The notes beneath the pieces were generated by a model. The model saw only the letters and a program-made list of their open reading frames with translations, searched no databases and was not told where the DNA came from. A program made the position numbers and the translations under genes. Below, in pieces: positions 37,601 to 50,000 of a stretch of DNA of 64,000 nucleotides. The DNA is from Clytia hemisphaerica (Eukaryota > Cnidaria > Hydrozoa > Leptothecata > Clytiidae): the NCBI GenBank assembly GCA_902728285.1, contig CACVBU010000505.1, forward strand, positions 517,437 to 581,436, read 5' to 3'. Within the stretch, counting starts at the first letter, position 1; each line of letters begins with the position of its first letter.

Positions 37601-38636
37601 GAAAGAAGAAATTTTTTGCCACTTACTCTTCTATAATCTTTTTACTTGCATCCTCCACTTTTAGCAATCTTTTGAACCATAAACAGAAGTTGTCAAATTG
37701 CCAGAAATATTGAAAAAGGATTGTCCACGACCATCATTTCTTCGCCTGCTCACGAAGTTTTGCTTTGAAGAGTACTCTGTCGCCTCAAAAAAATTTATGG
37801 AGAACTTTTATAACGGGCCAATCAGATGCTGTATTTCATTTTTATTTTCAAAAAGTAGTCGGGGGGTTATTAGAACTAACTGTTTATTAATTGACAGTTA
37901 GTAAAAATAATATGAAAATTTTTTTTATGTCTGAATCAAAAAGATATGAAAATGAAATTGTTATATTTGTGAAATTCTTGCTGAACGCTCCATTATTTGC
38001 ATTTACAAAATCAATGTCATGAAATATTGCACCCCCGGCTACAGTCATGTTTGTATTCACTCGTTACCAGACTTCCAATCGCTGGTCTCAATAACATAAT
38101 TTTAGACGTTCTAAGGACGCCTTTTAGACGTCCTGTAAAAAACAAGTCCGTTAAAGACGTCTTAAGGACGTCGCAATTGGACGGGGACGGGCTTTGGACG
38201 GGCGGACGTGATATGGACGTCATATAGTCGTCCTCCGGACTTTCTGTGCCCACTGGGACAGAGATCCTCCATTTTCCAAGGCACTAATTCTATACTCAGA
38301 ACAGATCGTATTTCAGCCAAGTATAGATAAACTGGATAAAACTATAATGAACAGATAAAATTTTCTGAAGGAAAAAAAGCAGATCGACTTTTCTGTTTAA
38401 TAATTATGAAATCTCTCTCTTTTTACTGAAAATCTTGTTTAACAAATGTTGTTTAAAAAATAGAGAAGTAATATTTGTTACGTCACAGATTTAAAAAGAA
38501 GGGAAATTTTCAAACGTCTAGTATAACGCATTGAGAAAAAAACTTTCAATAATATATAGCTCGTTTTGATCGTCTTGTTCTAAATTTTCTAAATTTATCA
38601 AAAAATGTGTGACAAAAATTTGGGCTGACGTCCCCT
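34655..38636. mobile_element. Outer element with AGGGGACGTCAGC ends
   Basis: AGGGGACGTCAGC at the left faces GCTGACGTCCCCT at the right. The two flank a 3.3 kb inner element, consistent with a short host MITE of about 660 bases into which the inner one inserted. A target duplication is not clear. Confidence 0.45.
34939..38257. mobile_element. Inner element with CCCAGTGGGCACAG ends
   Basis: Terminal inverted repeats CCCAGTGGGCACAG. Subterminal arrays of GGACGTCC/GACGTC words about 200 bases long are inverted between the ends. 3,319 bases. Flanking AC on both sides may be a 2-base duplication. The interior holds no long frame, but on the minus strand there are two short exon-like stretches with good splice signals (36087-36158 and 35676-35732) that join in phase 0 and end in a stop. 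Confidence 0.6.
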
Positions 38637-40370
38637 ATCAAGCCGCTGCACCTGTCGCAAGTCAGGGACTCCAGATTACATTATACTTTTGTTGGGCTTT
38701 TGGGTAGCTTTTGGTGTTTGTATTTGTGTGATTGCTGTGTTTATATTTCTGCTTAGCTATTTAAACTTTATATCTTTTGGTCTGTTGGTTCTCTCTTTTT
38801 CGCATAAAATTCTCATTTCTTGACAGAATGTTTGATTGGTTTGATTTATATATATTTAGAAAAATTAAAAAAAATAGAAAAAACAGTATAATTATAAAAA
38901 TATTAGTTCCTTTCTATGTTTCATTTAATTTTTTTTTAGTATTTTTAACATTTGCTCTCCTTGAGGTCAGATCTCTGATTTTCACCATATATATTTAAAT
39001 ATTTTTTTGCTTCGCTTGCTTAAAAGCTTTCTGAAAATCAAAGTTGTTGATGTTGTTGACGTCTCTGATTTTAAGATAGAGGAGTGAAATTATAGACATG
39101 ACAAGAGCGCAAAGGGCGGGAAAGACATGCAGCCAGAATAGAACAGTGTAGCTCATTTTATAAAATTCACAAAATTATAAGACAATTTTAATTTTTCCTT
39201 AGTCATAACTTTTTGTAATCATATAAATTGACTTTAGCAAGTCTTTCATGGCTTGGCAGCAGGTTTTAGGTGCCCCCTAAGAATTCAGGTGACCTCTAAG
39301 ATTTAGGTAACGCCTGGATGCCAAATATTTTATGTGACCCCTAAGCCAATTGAGCATTGGCTCTAACTCCGTCGAAGCCATTGGTTGGAGCTCGTTTACC
39401 AGAAGAAGCTGTTAGCCAAAGCTAACAAAACTGTCCTTGGGGTTCAGAATTAAATAGAGAGCAATCGGATGTGCTTTTTATAGATTTATACTACCATGTC
39501 CTAAGTTCATAATGTCTAGTTCCATATTAAAATTCCTCTCTCTAATTAAATAGTTGCGGCTAGATACAAAGAATAACCTTCAGCATAATGCCGAAGGTGG
39601 GCCGTATTTCATATAGCTGCCTGACAGAAGCCATTAGTTTCTTATTTATTTCTTAGAAAAAGAAGATAATATATATTTAGCTTTGTACCATTTTATGTTT
39701 TATGTAGTACTCTTAGGAATTGATGTTGAAAAACATTTTAACGCGCACTGTTTACATCTATAGTGAAGACGTGCTATTGCACAAATCTTTAGAAAATAAT
39801 ATGAAGACGTGTTATTGGCATAAAGTGGGCCAAAAGTGGGCTGTCTAAAGTGAAATGTTATGTAAAGTCGACACGGTGCCGTCTTTTGATTCGCATCAAG
39901 TGGTTTTGCCGATCATAATCAAGAAAGTAGACAAAAAGCGGGCCGACTAAACCAGAGCTTAGCCTATACTAAGCGTCACCCGCGTTTTTATATGCATATA
40001 ACGTCTATTCTGTCTTTAGTCACTCGTGGTGATATCAACACAGCGCAACCTGGTTGCTGTAGACCTGTGCTTGACCAACTTCTGCAGAAGTGCTTAATGG
40101 TACTTATTTATCAAGCAAAATTGGATAGAGAGCTGAGTTGGCTCTGGTCACAAGTGGGTTAGATAACGTATGACACCTCCAGGAATCAAACCTGGGCAAC
40201 TGCGCCAACCATACCATGCAACACCTAAAATATAGACTTTTGTCTTATCCAGCGTTTGAGACAGTTGTTCATATCATAAGTATATTTTAAGTCTAATAAG
40301 ATTTCAACCATAGAATTTTGTCTTCGCCAGGGTGGATATTTAAAGTTTAAATTTTTTAGTTTGAAGAATT
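38637..40370. other. Spacer upstream of SNRNP25
   Basis: AT-rich; CTAAGATTTAGGT-type reiteration at 39260-39345. At 40163-40215, on the minus strand, a GGTTTGATTCC B-box-like word with a weak upstream A-box-like word suggests a decayed tRNA-derived repeat. No gene seen. Confidence 0.35.
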
Positions 40371-40823
40371 ATGGAATCATTGCCCAATAAAAAATCTATC
40401 AGTCACAGAGAAATGTTGGATATTACACAAAAGCAGATTGAGGAGATATTGAAAGACCCCTTACTGTCTGACATCCCAAACCTTGTGACCCCTGAAGAAC
40501 TGAAAGCAAAAATTGATCTGGAAAAAGGGAATGCTTTTGTGATTTTTTTGAAACGAGAAACAGAAGAAGGACATCAGAATATTGACATTATTGTAAATGA
40601 TCGGACTACTATCTTGGAAATGAAGAAATTAATTGAGCGAAAAATGACAAGGATCATTGAAATAGAAGATGGACCAAAGTGCCTTAGCTGGAAGTATTTT
40701 TGGAAGACTTTCTGGCTTGTCCACAACAATGAAAAGCTAAAAGACGATAAAAAAACCTTGAAAGATTATAACATCAAAAACAATTCTGAACTGATTTTTC
40801 TAAAAAGGCTCAGGAGGGAATGA
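40371..40823 (+). CDS. SNRNP25: U11/U12 small nuclear ribonucleoprotein 25 kDa protein
   Basis: Intronless frame of 150 residues, slightly longer than the human protein as I recall it (about 132). The order of conserved blocks matches SNRNP25: an N-terminal QKQIEEILKDPLLSDIPNLV and VTPEELKAKI, then a ubiquitin-like fold with IIVNDRTTILEMKKLIERKM, SWKYFWKTFWLVHNNEKL and DYNIKNNSELIFLKRLR at the end. SNRNP25 contacts the U11 snRNP (U11-59K) in the minor spliceosome, which removes U12-type introns. The start ATG at 40371 is the first in frame. An AATAAA at about 40996 on the plus strand could end its transcript. It lies 244 bases upstream of the coiled-coil gene on the same strand. Absence of introns raises the possibility of an ancient retrocopy, but the frame is intact. 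Confidence 0.9.
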   Translation: MESLPNKKSISHREMLDITQKQIEEILKDPLLSDIPNLVTPEELKAKIDLEKGNAFVIFLKRETEEGHQNIDIIVNDRTTILEMKKLIERKMTRIIEIEDGPKCLSWKYFWKTFWLVHNNEKLKDDKKTLKDYNIKNNSELIFLKRLRRE

Positions 40824-40995
40824 CTGTGAAATGACTTATTTCATAACACTATTTCTATTGTAATATTTATCTCGTATAAAAGAACGTTCACCTACCTGTA
40901 CAATATCCTCCAATTCTAATCTTTTCTGATCTCTCAGAGATATTTGTTTCTCTTCTCTCTTTAAATTTGAGATGTTTGTTGTATGTTTTAGGAGA

Positions 40996-41001
40996 AAATA
41001 A
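40996..41001 (+). terminator. Likely poly(A) signal of SNRNP25
   Basis: AATAAA in the context GGAGAAAATAAATGTAC, about 170 bases after the SNRNP25 stop and about 70 bases before the next ATG. No other canonical hexamer stands between the two genes. Confidence 0.5.
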
Positions 41002-41067
41002 ATGTACAATTTAATGTAAAGTGCATACACCATGGACTACCATCAATTGGTCAGTTAAAAGTTGAAA

Positions 41068-44000
41068 ATGGCTAGTGAACAAGGTAATCAGAAATTTCCT
41101 AGACAAACGATTTGAAGTTTCTAAACTTCCCTTATATGAATACATACAACAAGACATAAAGTAGAACAATACTTAGTGCTCCTGAATCAGCGACGAAACT
41201 TTTAGCAAATTGATATTCCTCTTTTCTAGTTGAGCTGGTTTTATCCACACCGAGCTTATTGCGAAATGTGAACCTCGACAGAAGGAGTTGTGAATTCAAT
41301 CAAAGACCTCACTACTGTATCAACAAATGTAACATTCACTTGAAAAGACTGGAACAATTTCTAATTGGCTTCAAAAATGAAGTTTACAAACAAGAAATCA
41401 ATCTCAAAGGTACGTCTGCTTTTGTGTTATGGTTTTAAAGTAAAATCTGTGTGATAATGATACAAAGTATGAATTTTTTAAAATAGTGATGATGTTTGAT
41501 GTGCATGAATCTATGGAAAGATTAGCTTTATGTTGAATTTTCAACCGTTTGTATTTCGACCAGTTTTATACTATTGTTTGTGAATTGACTTTCCAGAGGA
41601 ACTAGCCGCAAGCGTGCAAAGCTTCAACGAAAGTGACAATGTCAATCATCAGATTCGCCTGGAACCCATTACCAGTGGTGCGGAATTAGAGGTCGGTGAA
41701 TTCATAAATTGTGTTTATCAGCCCACCCAACATTCTTTCAAGCCTCTTATAATAACGTTTCTAATTTAAGAAATAAAACAACTTATTGATAGTACCCTGA
41801 CTATTTAGTACCCTAAATTTGCATCTTCTTTATCTGTAGGTATTCACTGACGAATCTCATTCACTTTTCTCGAGTGAAGAAGGTGACAGATCAATCCTGT
41901 CAACGGAAATCAGTATGGACAATGCGCTTTCACAGATACCTCAACAACAAATCGCCATATTACAGAATGTCAAAGCACTGTTGAACCGTTTAGATGAGCA
42001 ATGTGTGAAAACTAAAGAACAATTACTGAAGGAGCGAGAACGCACTGGCAACCTTCAAGCTCAGATTGATGCGCATGCGTACAGGAGAATTCATGCTCTA
42101 CCAATGGCTGTGCAAAGAGGTTTTTTAGATTTTTATTTTGCTAAAACATTCTATCCTTTTCAGTGTTTCAAATTTTACCATTTCTTCTGTTCACCCAACT
42201 GTTATTATTTTCTCATTACGTTATTCGTGCTATAACCTCATTTAAGTAACTAACCAAACATTGGAGGCATTGCTCTCCATAGTTTGTTGTTATGTATCAA
42301 ATACTAAACCGAATGTCTTTCATTCTCTAGAACATGAGAAGTGTGCTTATAATATTCAAGAATTGAAATGGCATTGTGCATACGAAGGTCGAAGAATGTC
42401 AAGCGTCAAAGAGAAATATCGTATCGCCCGTACGTATATGGTGTTATTGTCAAATCGAAAAGTGTGAAAAATTCGATTCTTTTCTTAGTCTACCCACGAA
42501 TGATCTTTAAAATACTCTTGATTACAGTTCAGTATTCGATTTACATACGACCCAAGGTCCCTCAGTGACTCCATCATTAAAATTGCAACTAAAAAACTTT
42601 GATTGATATTTTAGAGAAAACCAACGAAAGAATAATGGAGGAAATCAATTTTGTAAAGGAAAGCAGGTACTTTAATGGAATAGATTTTCGCGGTGATTAA
42701 GTTTAGCAGATCTCGCAGATTTGGGTGTCAACCGTCTAGTTAAGTCCTAATGAAAATTTGGAAAGGTGATATATCCGCGAAATATTTTTGAAAAAACTAT
42801 TTTTTAAACGTTTACTGGCATCAAAGGAGCGCTGATAATGCGTATTTAAACAACCAACATACACAAGCTAGCAGTAAAAGAAACAAAATTGTGAACATAA
42901 TTGTCTTCTAAAGTGTATCCAGATATAATTGGCAGTGGAAACAAGAATGCCTGTAACTTTTGATAGTCTGTTATAATTTCGAAATTTTTTTTGTTTCTCT
43001 TAGAGAATCAAAAGCGCTATATTTGAATGTATTTTTGGTTGAAAAATTATGATTGAAACACTGTTTCATCATCACTACCCCAGTTTTCAGTAAAAATTTG
43101 GAGATTTGATATTTCACAGAAAAGTGCTAGCAATTGGGTATTTCGGGTCCCATATCTTCCGAAGGACTTTTCCGTTTGCCTTGAAATTTCATAATCTTCT
43201 TAACCTACTGTAAGGTTGAACTACCACTGGTGTAAAAATAAACGTTGTAGCATAAGTAGAAAAAAAGCTCAATTTTTGCAATCGCAAATTTAACCACTGA
43301 AAATCGCGAATTTTTCGGCCAAAGATGCATTCAAATATAGCGCTTTCGATTCTCTAAAAGAAGCAAAAAGAAAATTCGTAATTATATCGGACTATCAAAA
43401 GTTACAGGCGTTCTTGTTTCCACTGCCAATTATATCTGGATACACTTTAATAGTGTAATTCGCTAAATTTAATCCCATTAAAGTATGAGGTTTTTTTCTC
43501 AATAGATTGCTAGATTGGTTTAATAAATTGTCAGATTGGTTTTCGTAATATTCTACGTGATTCTTTGTACCGTACTTTTAGTTTCGTCCATATAAGATAT
43601 ATTTTATATAGACTGAAGACTGCCTGAAACGGCACGAAATTCCGAATCTCTGATAAATAAATCTCTATTCTTGACTGCTATACCGCCCAATATGGTGGGT
43701 GTCGAGATCTTTGTTAAATCGCAAGTCAGATTTGGAACTAAAATATCTTTTACATTCGCAGATTTTGCTAAAAATCTTAAGGTGGTAGTCTACCCAAAAA
43801 TAAAAAATCATCGAAAAAATTGTCGAATTTTGGTTTTTGGAAGTTTCGAGATCCTTAGGCCTTTCTGAACATCTCCTGAAAATTTCAGAGCGATATCTTT
43901 ATCATTCAGGCCGCAGTGAGCTTTTTTATCCTGCTGGGTGCTTGAAAAATCGCCCTAGCAACAGAAAAAATCCCGTTGCTAAGGACTTATTTCTTCAATC

Positions 44001-47000
44001 TTTGCCGGAACATAGCAATGTGATACGCCAAAACCAAAAGAAAGCTCTTTTTACGCCCTTTTCGAGCGTCAAAATATTATTTTCCGTGGCATTACGTAAT
44101 CCTTAAAATTAAAGATGGTAGCTGCAGTAGTGTAACACATCAAAACCAGCTGAAGAGCAAGCTGTAAGCATGATTCTGCAGATTTCTTGGCAAGTTTTAG
44201 ATCAAAACTTAATCTCTTTGATTGAAATGATTTATTTAAATGAAGAATGGACTCTACAGAATCTATAAAGTTGCTCTACATTGGTTGTGTTGCTGGATTT
44301 CTGCGAAAAACATTTAAGTTGTCGGCATTTTGTTTTGAGCATAGACAGTGTGCTTTTGGTGGCTCACATAATGTTTTGTAGTGGATTTAAATGTAACTGA
44401 GATATTTCCAAGCACAACATGATGTAACAGAGATAGAAATGTGCATTATAATGAACTGGACCTAACTTCTGGAGACACACATTCTCATCTGACACCAGCC
44501 ATTCATAACCGCCTAGGCGGTAACCGAAGCGAAGGCGCCGCCTTCGATCAAGCCAGCTCATTGTCAATTCAAGTCTATGTGAATAAAAATGTGCACTAGA
44601 AAAGTTTCCATGTCTACAGAGAGTCATGCTGGAATTTCAATGAACATTTTGTCACACTTATGTGGCTGTTTTCACCCAAATTTGATGTTATCGCAAGATT
44701 ACCGCAAAGTTTGCTATATTGACGTAACTTTAGCGCAACATGTTTTTGTTGATTTTTGGATAATTTATCAATTTTTGTGAAATGTTTTACTTTAACTAAT
44801 GAAACCTGACTGGTTTGATGAGTATTCAGTGAAGAAATTTTTTGAAAAGAGCTTTCCAGCTTAAAATGATACCCATTTTTGTCTTTTTCTTTGATTTTCT
44901 CAAAAACGCGTTTCCGGGGGTTCGCAAACACCTTGTCAGAAATATCTTAGGATTGAGAGTAGCTACAGACTTGAAATTTTCAGGGAAGTTTCCTTACATG
45001 ATTGTGCATTGAATGAATGGATTAAAAAGTTTTAAAATTGGTTTCCTGATTTTTAATCTCAAAAAAGCGTTTTTTTCAGTTTCTTACCCCCTGGCAAAAA
45101 ATTTTAATTTTTTTTTTCACTCATTCCAGACCTTTTCTAAATATTAGTCATTAAAAAAAACAACTAACTTCATAGGTCAAGCCGACTATTCAGAAAACCT
45201 GACACAAGCAAAATAAAGTATTTTACCCCCTGGCTGATTTTACCCCCGTCTTTGGTTATTTTTAGAATTTTTTTTTATTTTTAGAAATGTTAATAGTTGA
45301 TATACATTTCCTGAAAATTTCATTACGAAATGTAAAGAAGTTCTTGAGTTATTGCAAAAAATGTGATTTTTTGACTTTTGAAATCTGGCGGTAGACTACC
45401 ACCTTAAATGAATTCTGAGAAAAGTAGAAATATTATCAATCTGAAATTTTTCGTATTGGAAAGGTTAGTTTTGAATTTTGAGCTATTGCACTTTTGAACG
45501 GACAAGTCAAATTATAAGACATATTTCATTTTTCAGCCCTTTGATATCTGAGAAACAGCGAGAAGAAAAAGAATCGATGAAAGTGATCCAACAAAAACAG
45601 AACACAGCAGACATCGAACTCAAAGAGGCTAGAAATAACTTAGATATGATCGAGCGACGTTTCGAACAAACAAAACGCCAAGCGGATCAAGAAGAGAAAT
45701 ATCTGGCTCAACGATTGCTGGCACTGGCTAATGAGCTGAAAGAACAACAGTGTGTTGAAACAAGATTCGTTTTCTCCCTTCTCGTGTTCAAAGGAACTTT
45801 GATGTTGAATTTAAAGAGTAGCCCCTCGGGTTTTAAGTTAAGATACCCACTTTTGAATTTCAATACGTTAAAAAGTTTTTCGTCAGACAACTTACACCAT
45901 ATTTGATGAAAGATCTTTTTTAAACAGTGGCTGTCATTATCATTATACATGTTTCCATATCGCTAAAAAGTGTTTTATGATTATATCTATGTTTTTAGGG
46001 AGAAGTTTTTGGAATCACAAGAGATTTACTCACATATGACAGAAATGGTTTCGGGCATACAAAACCAGTTAAAAACCAACGAACAATATGAAAAAGAACT
46101 AAGTACGTCCGTCTTTATATCTCATCAGCAAATTGGTGCGAGTGTTTTGAATATTATGCAACGATGATACTAGTTTGGACTCTCAAAATTATGTCATTTT
46201 TACCATTTGTTTATGATTTGACCAATGACATTCAAAATAATATCTAATACCTGTTCCTCTATTGTGCTTGGACGAAGAATAGTTTTAACTTTCGAAAGCT
46301 TTTCCTCCTAACCTGCGAATTAATAACGCTTCTTTATTGTTTAGACGAAAAGCTTGCAAAGACCAAAGATAAACAACGCAGCTTGGAGCGCGAGGTAAAA
46401 CACTCCAGTAATTAGTTTCAATTTTTGGACCTACCTCCGGGTACCCCGGTGGAGGTTCTATAAATTAACCCATGTTCGTTCGTCCGTTCCTTCGTCCGTC
46501 CGTCTGTTACCAGCTTTTCTTAGGATTGGCTCATTAGTTTTTTCTGATTTTTTGCACAATGATGCAAAATGGCAATGCCCAGAACGTGACGGAGCCCGAT
46601 TTTTGAGAAAAAATTTATTTGGGCAAATTTTGGGCCAAAAACTACCTAAAAATAGGGTTTTTTGGACTTTGTGCAAAATTATGTCATTACTTTTTTCGGA
46701 TTTTTTGTACAAAGATGGAGGGCAAGATTCTCTAAAGAATGGCTGAAGTGGTTTTTCCCGGAAAATTCTTTTTCGCCTTAAAAAACGGATTTCGGGGAAA
46801 TTCCCTTTAACCAATAAGAAAATATAGCTTTTCTCTATGTTGACTCGTTATTTTTTTCTGATTTTTTGCACAATGATGCAAAATGGCAATGCCTAAAATG
46901 TTTCAGAGCCCGATTTTCGAGAAAAAATATATTTGGGCAAATTTGGGCTAAAAACTGCCTAAAAATAGGGGTTTTTGGACTTTGTGCAAAATCCTGTCAT

Positions 47001-50000
47001 TACTTTTTTCTGATTTTCTGTACAAAGATGGAGGGCAAGATTCTCTAAAGAATGGCTGAAGTGGTTTTTCCTGGAAAATTCTTATTCGCCTTAAAAGACG
47101 GATTTTCGTATTTTGGGGAAATTCCCTTTAACTAACTAAGAAAATATAGCTTTTCTCAATGTTGACTCATAATTTTTTTCTGATTTTTTGCACAATGATG
47201 CAAAATGGCAATGTCCAAAATGTGACGGAGCCAGATTTTTAAGGAAAATTTTTTTGGCCAAATTTGGGCCAAAAACAGCTTAAAAGGTTTTTTGGGCCTG
47301 AATGGTTTAAGTGATTTTCGTATTTGGGGAAATTCCTTTTTACCATTTTACATTATTTAACACACAAGCTTTATTTTTCCATTCTGAATTTTTATACAAT
47401 TATTGTCACTTTTTTCTTATTTTCATCTGATGTTTTAATCATTAGGTAGGTCCATTCAGCATGTTGCTTGTTATGATATTATTTTTATGATATTTTTTGA
47501 TATGTAATCATTCAGAATATTTCCAAATCATCAAGAAAACAATATGTTTGATTTCTTTCAGGTTTAATGATTGCAATATTTTTTGTGTGTCTCCAGAACT
47601 ATTTATATATCTTTTAGTAGAAAAAAGGGTAGGTTTTTGAGTTTAGATGTTAAAAAGTTTATACATTTTCTTTCGCTGCAGGTTGAATCGCTGAAGATAA
47701 GAATACAAACAGAAGTAGCCGAACACAAATCATTGGTGGATAAAAATAGCGACCTGGATAAAATCAAAGCTGAAAAAGTAAATGTTTAACACATTTTAAC
47801 ACAGGTTATACGACGGAATAATTCTCCATGAAATAGCTGCACTGAGTAGTTGTTTCAATAGTTAAAACGTTATAAAAAGAGAATAAACCCCCGAGGGTGT
47901 TTTTGCATCAATAGAACTCGGTTAGGGTTTCAGGAGCTAAAACGATTTGAAAATTAGTAGTGTCGGTCAAAAGAAGGTGTCTGGGAAACAATTACTCGAA
48001 AAAAATAGTTAGACACCATTCTCCGGTAGAGTAGACTAACCTATTGATGGATTTTTTTGTTTGGATTGGTGTTGTCTTGATTTGCGAAGGAGAATGTTAT
48101 GTGATATTTAGAAAGAGGGAGGTGGATTGTGTTTCAGAAGCGGTCAGATGGCTCCGTTTAATGTGCATCTGATTTATGTTATCTCTATAATAGATTTTTT
48201 CGGTAGCTCATCATTGTGTGTTAATGCCACACAGGAACTGACATTAGGAAGTTGTACTCGTCAATAAACATATATTGTACGGCTAAAACAAAATAGCACA
48301 AAAACTAAGTTACAACTTTATCCTTGACAAAATTCACAAGTCCTAAGGTCTGTATTAACTAACCATACAAGACATGCAAAAAGCCTCTGTACAAAGGTAC
48401 AATACAATGTAGACAAGCATACAACAAGAGATGAATACAAGAGAACATGTAACATAGAAAGACACTAACTAAGGACACAGTGAAAAAGGCTAGGAAGCCA
48501 TCTAGGTCAACCAGCACACCACTAGACAAACATATTATTATTTTTTATTATTATTATTATACAGTATACAAGTTCACAGGCCCGAGGTGGGCCTCTACGA
48601 ACCGGTTTGATTACAATTCTAATTTGTTAAATATCTAAGTTTGTGTCTTTTCCACGCTTCATTAAGGTTTTGTTTAAACAAGTGAATGGAGGTCGACTCG
48701 ACGACAAATCGTGGCAATGCATTCCATGTAGGGATTGTTCTATAGTAGAATGACTTTGTTTGCGCTCCTCGAAGACCATCAGTAGCAAAGTTTGGAACGA
48801 ATTCGTGATCGTGAAATCTGGCTGGACGAGTTCTTTTAACTAGCTTGTCCCGAGTTGTTTTTGGATCATAAAAATGGATATGCTTATACATTTGGACCAT
48901 ATCGCAGAAAAGTCTTCTAAACTCAAGAGATGGAAGCTTGAGTCTTTGTAAACGCTCCTCATAGTGGAGATTACGATACTGCGGAATCAGTCTTGTTGCC
49001 CGTCTTTGGACCCCTTCAATCAGATTAACGCTGCGGCGTAATTTCGGCTGCCATACTGATTGTGCATATTCTAGATGCGGTCTGACAAAGGTCGTATACA
49101 ATGTGCAAAATGCCGAAGGACTCAGGTCACTGAAGCTTCTTTGGATGACTCCTAAGATAGAATTCGCTTTATTGACTTGTCTAGAGATATGTTCCTCAAA
49201 AGATAATTCAGAGTCAATCAAGATGCCTAGGTCTTTTTCTTCAAAAACATGTTCAAGTTCGTTACCTCCAAGTTGGTATCTGTGTGCATGCTTAATATTA
49301 GCAAATTTACCTATAGTCAAGACATGGCATTTGTCAGGATGAAACTTTAGTAACCAATCTCGGGACCACTTTTCCAATTCACAGATATCTTTTTGAACAA
49401 CTAGAGAGTCTCTAATAGAATTGATTATTTTCACTATCTTCGTATCGTCAGCAAAGAGCAAAATATACACAAGTGACAAGTGAATCCACAATACCTTTAT
49501 ACATAACAGTACATTCACAAGATGATAGACAATTAGTATGCACGAGTTAACATATAACAATACAATAATACAATAACATGACATCACTATGACAACATTG
49601 ACACACCTCCAAAACATGACAATTGAAAATGCTACCATTTTAACAACATAACACATCCCAACAAAAACGTGTAATTTACAGACCAACATTTAACATTGAT
49701 AATTTACAGAACAAAGTCAATATATAAACAAATGCTACTAAATGTATTAGACTTAATGAATAATGGCTTTGATACTGAGGAGACACTCAAAAGACACTGC
49801 AAAAAAAGAGACTGGAAACAAGGGAAAACACTGACCAAACAGAAAAAACACAGAAAAAACTGAAAAACCTAAAAATGGGGAAAACCCCAAACATCCTGAG
49901 GAGAACCATAAACAGACACTGTGCCTCAGCCGCTACATTGTGTAGGAACTCCGGTCTGTTTCTCTCAAATTTGATGTCAATTACTAAATTTCATGGGGCT

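Noticed and set aside
44364..44931. Minus-strand frames of 87 and 105 codons
   Set aside because: Lie inside the TTAA element, with no recognisable domain or splice context.
49465..49689. N-terminal 75 codons of the long minus-strand frame
   Set aside because: Not reverse transcriptase-like; probably host sequence in accidental frame with the truncated LINE.
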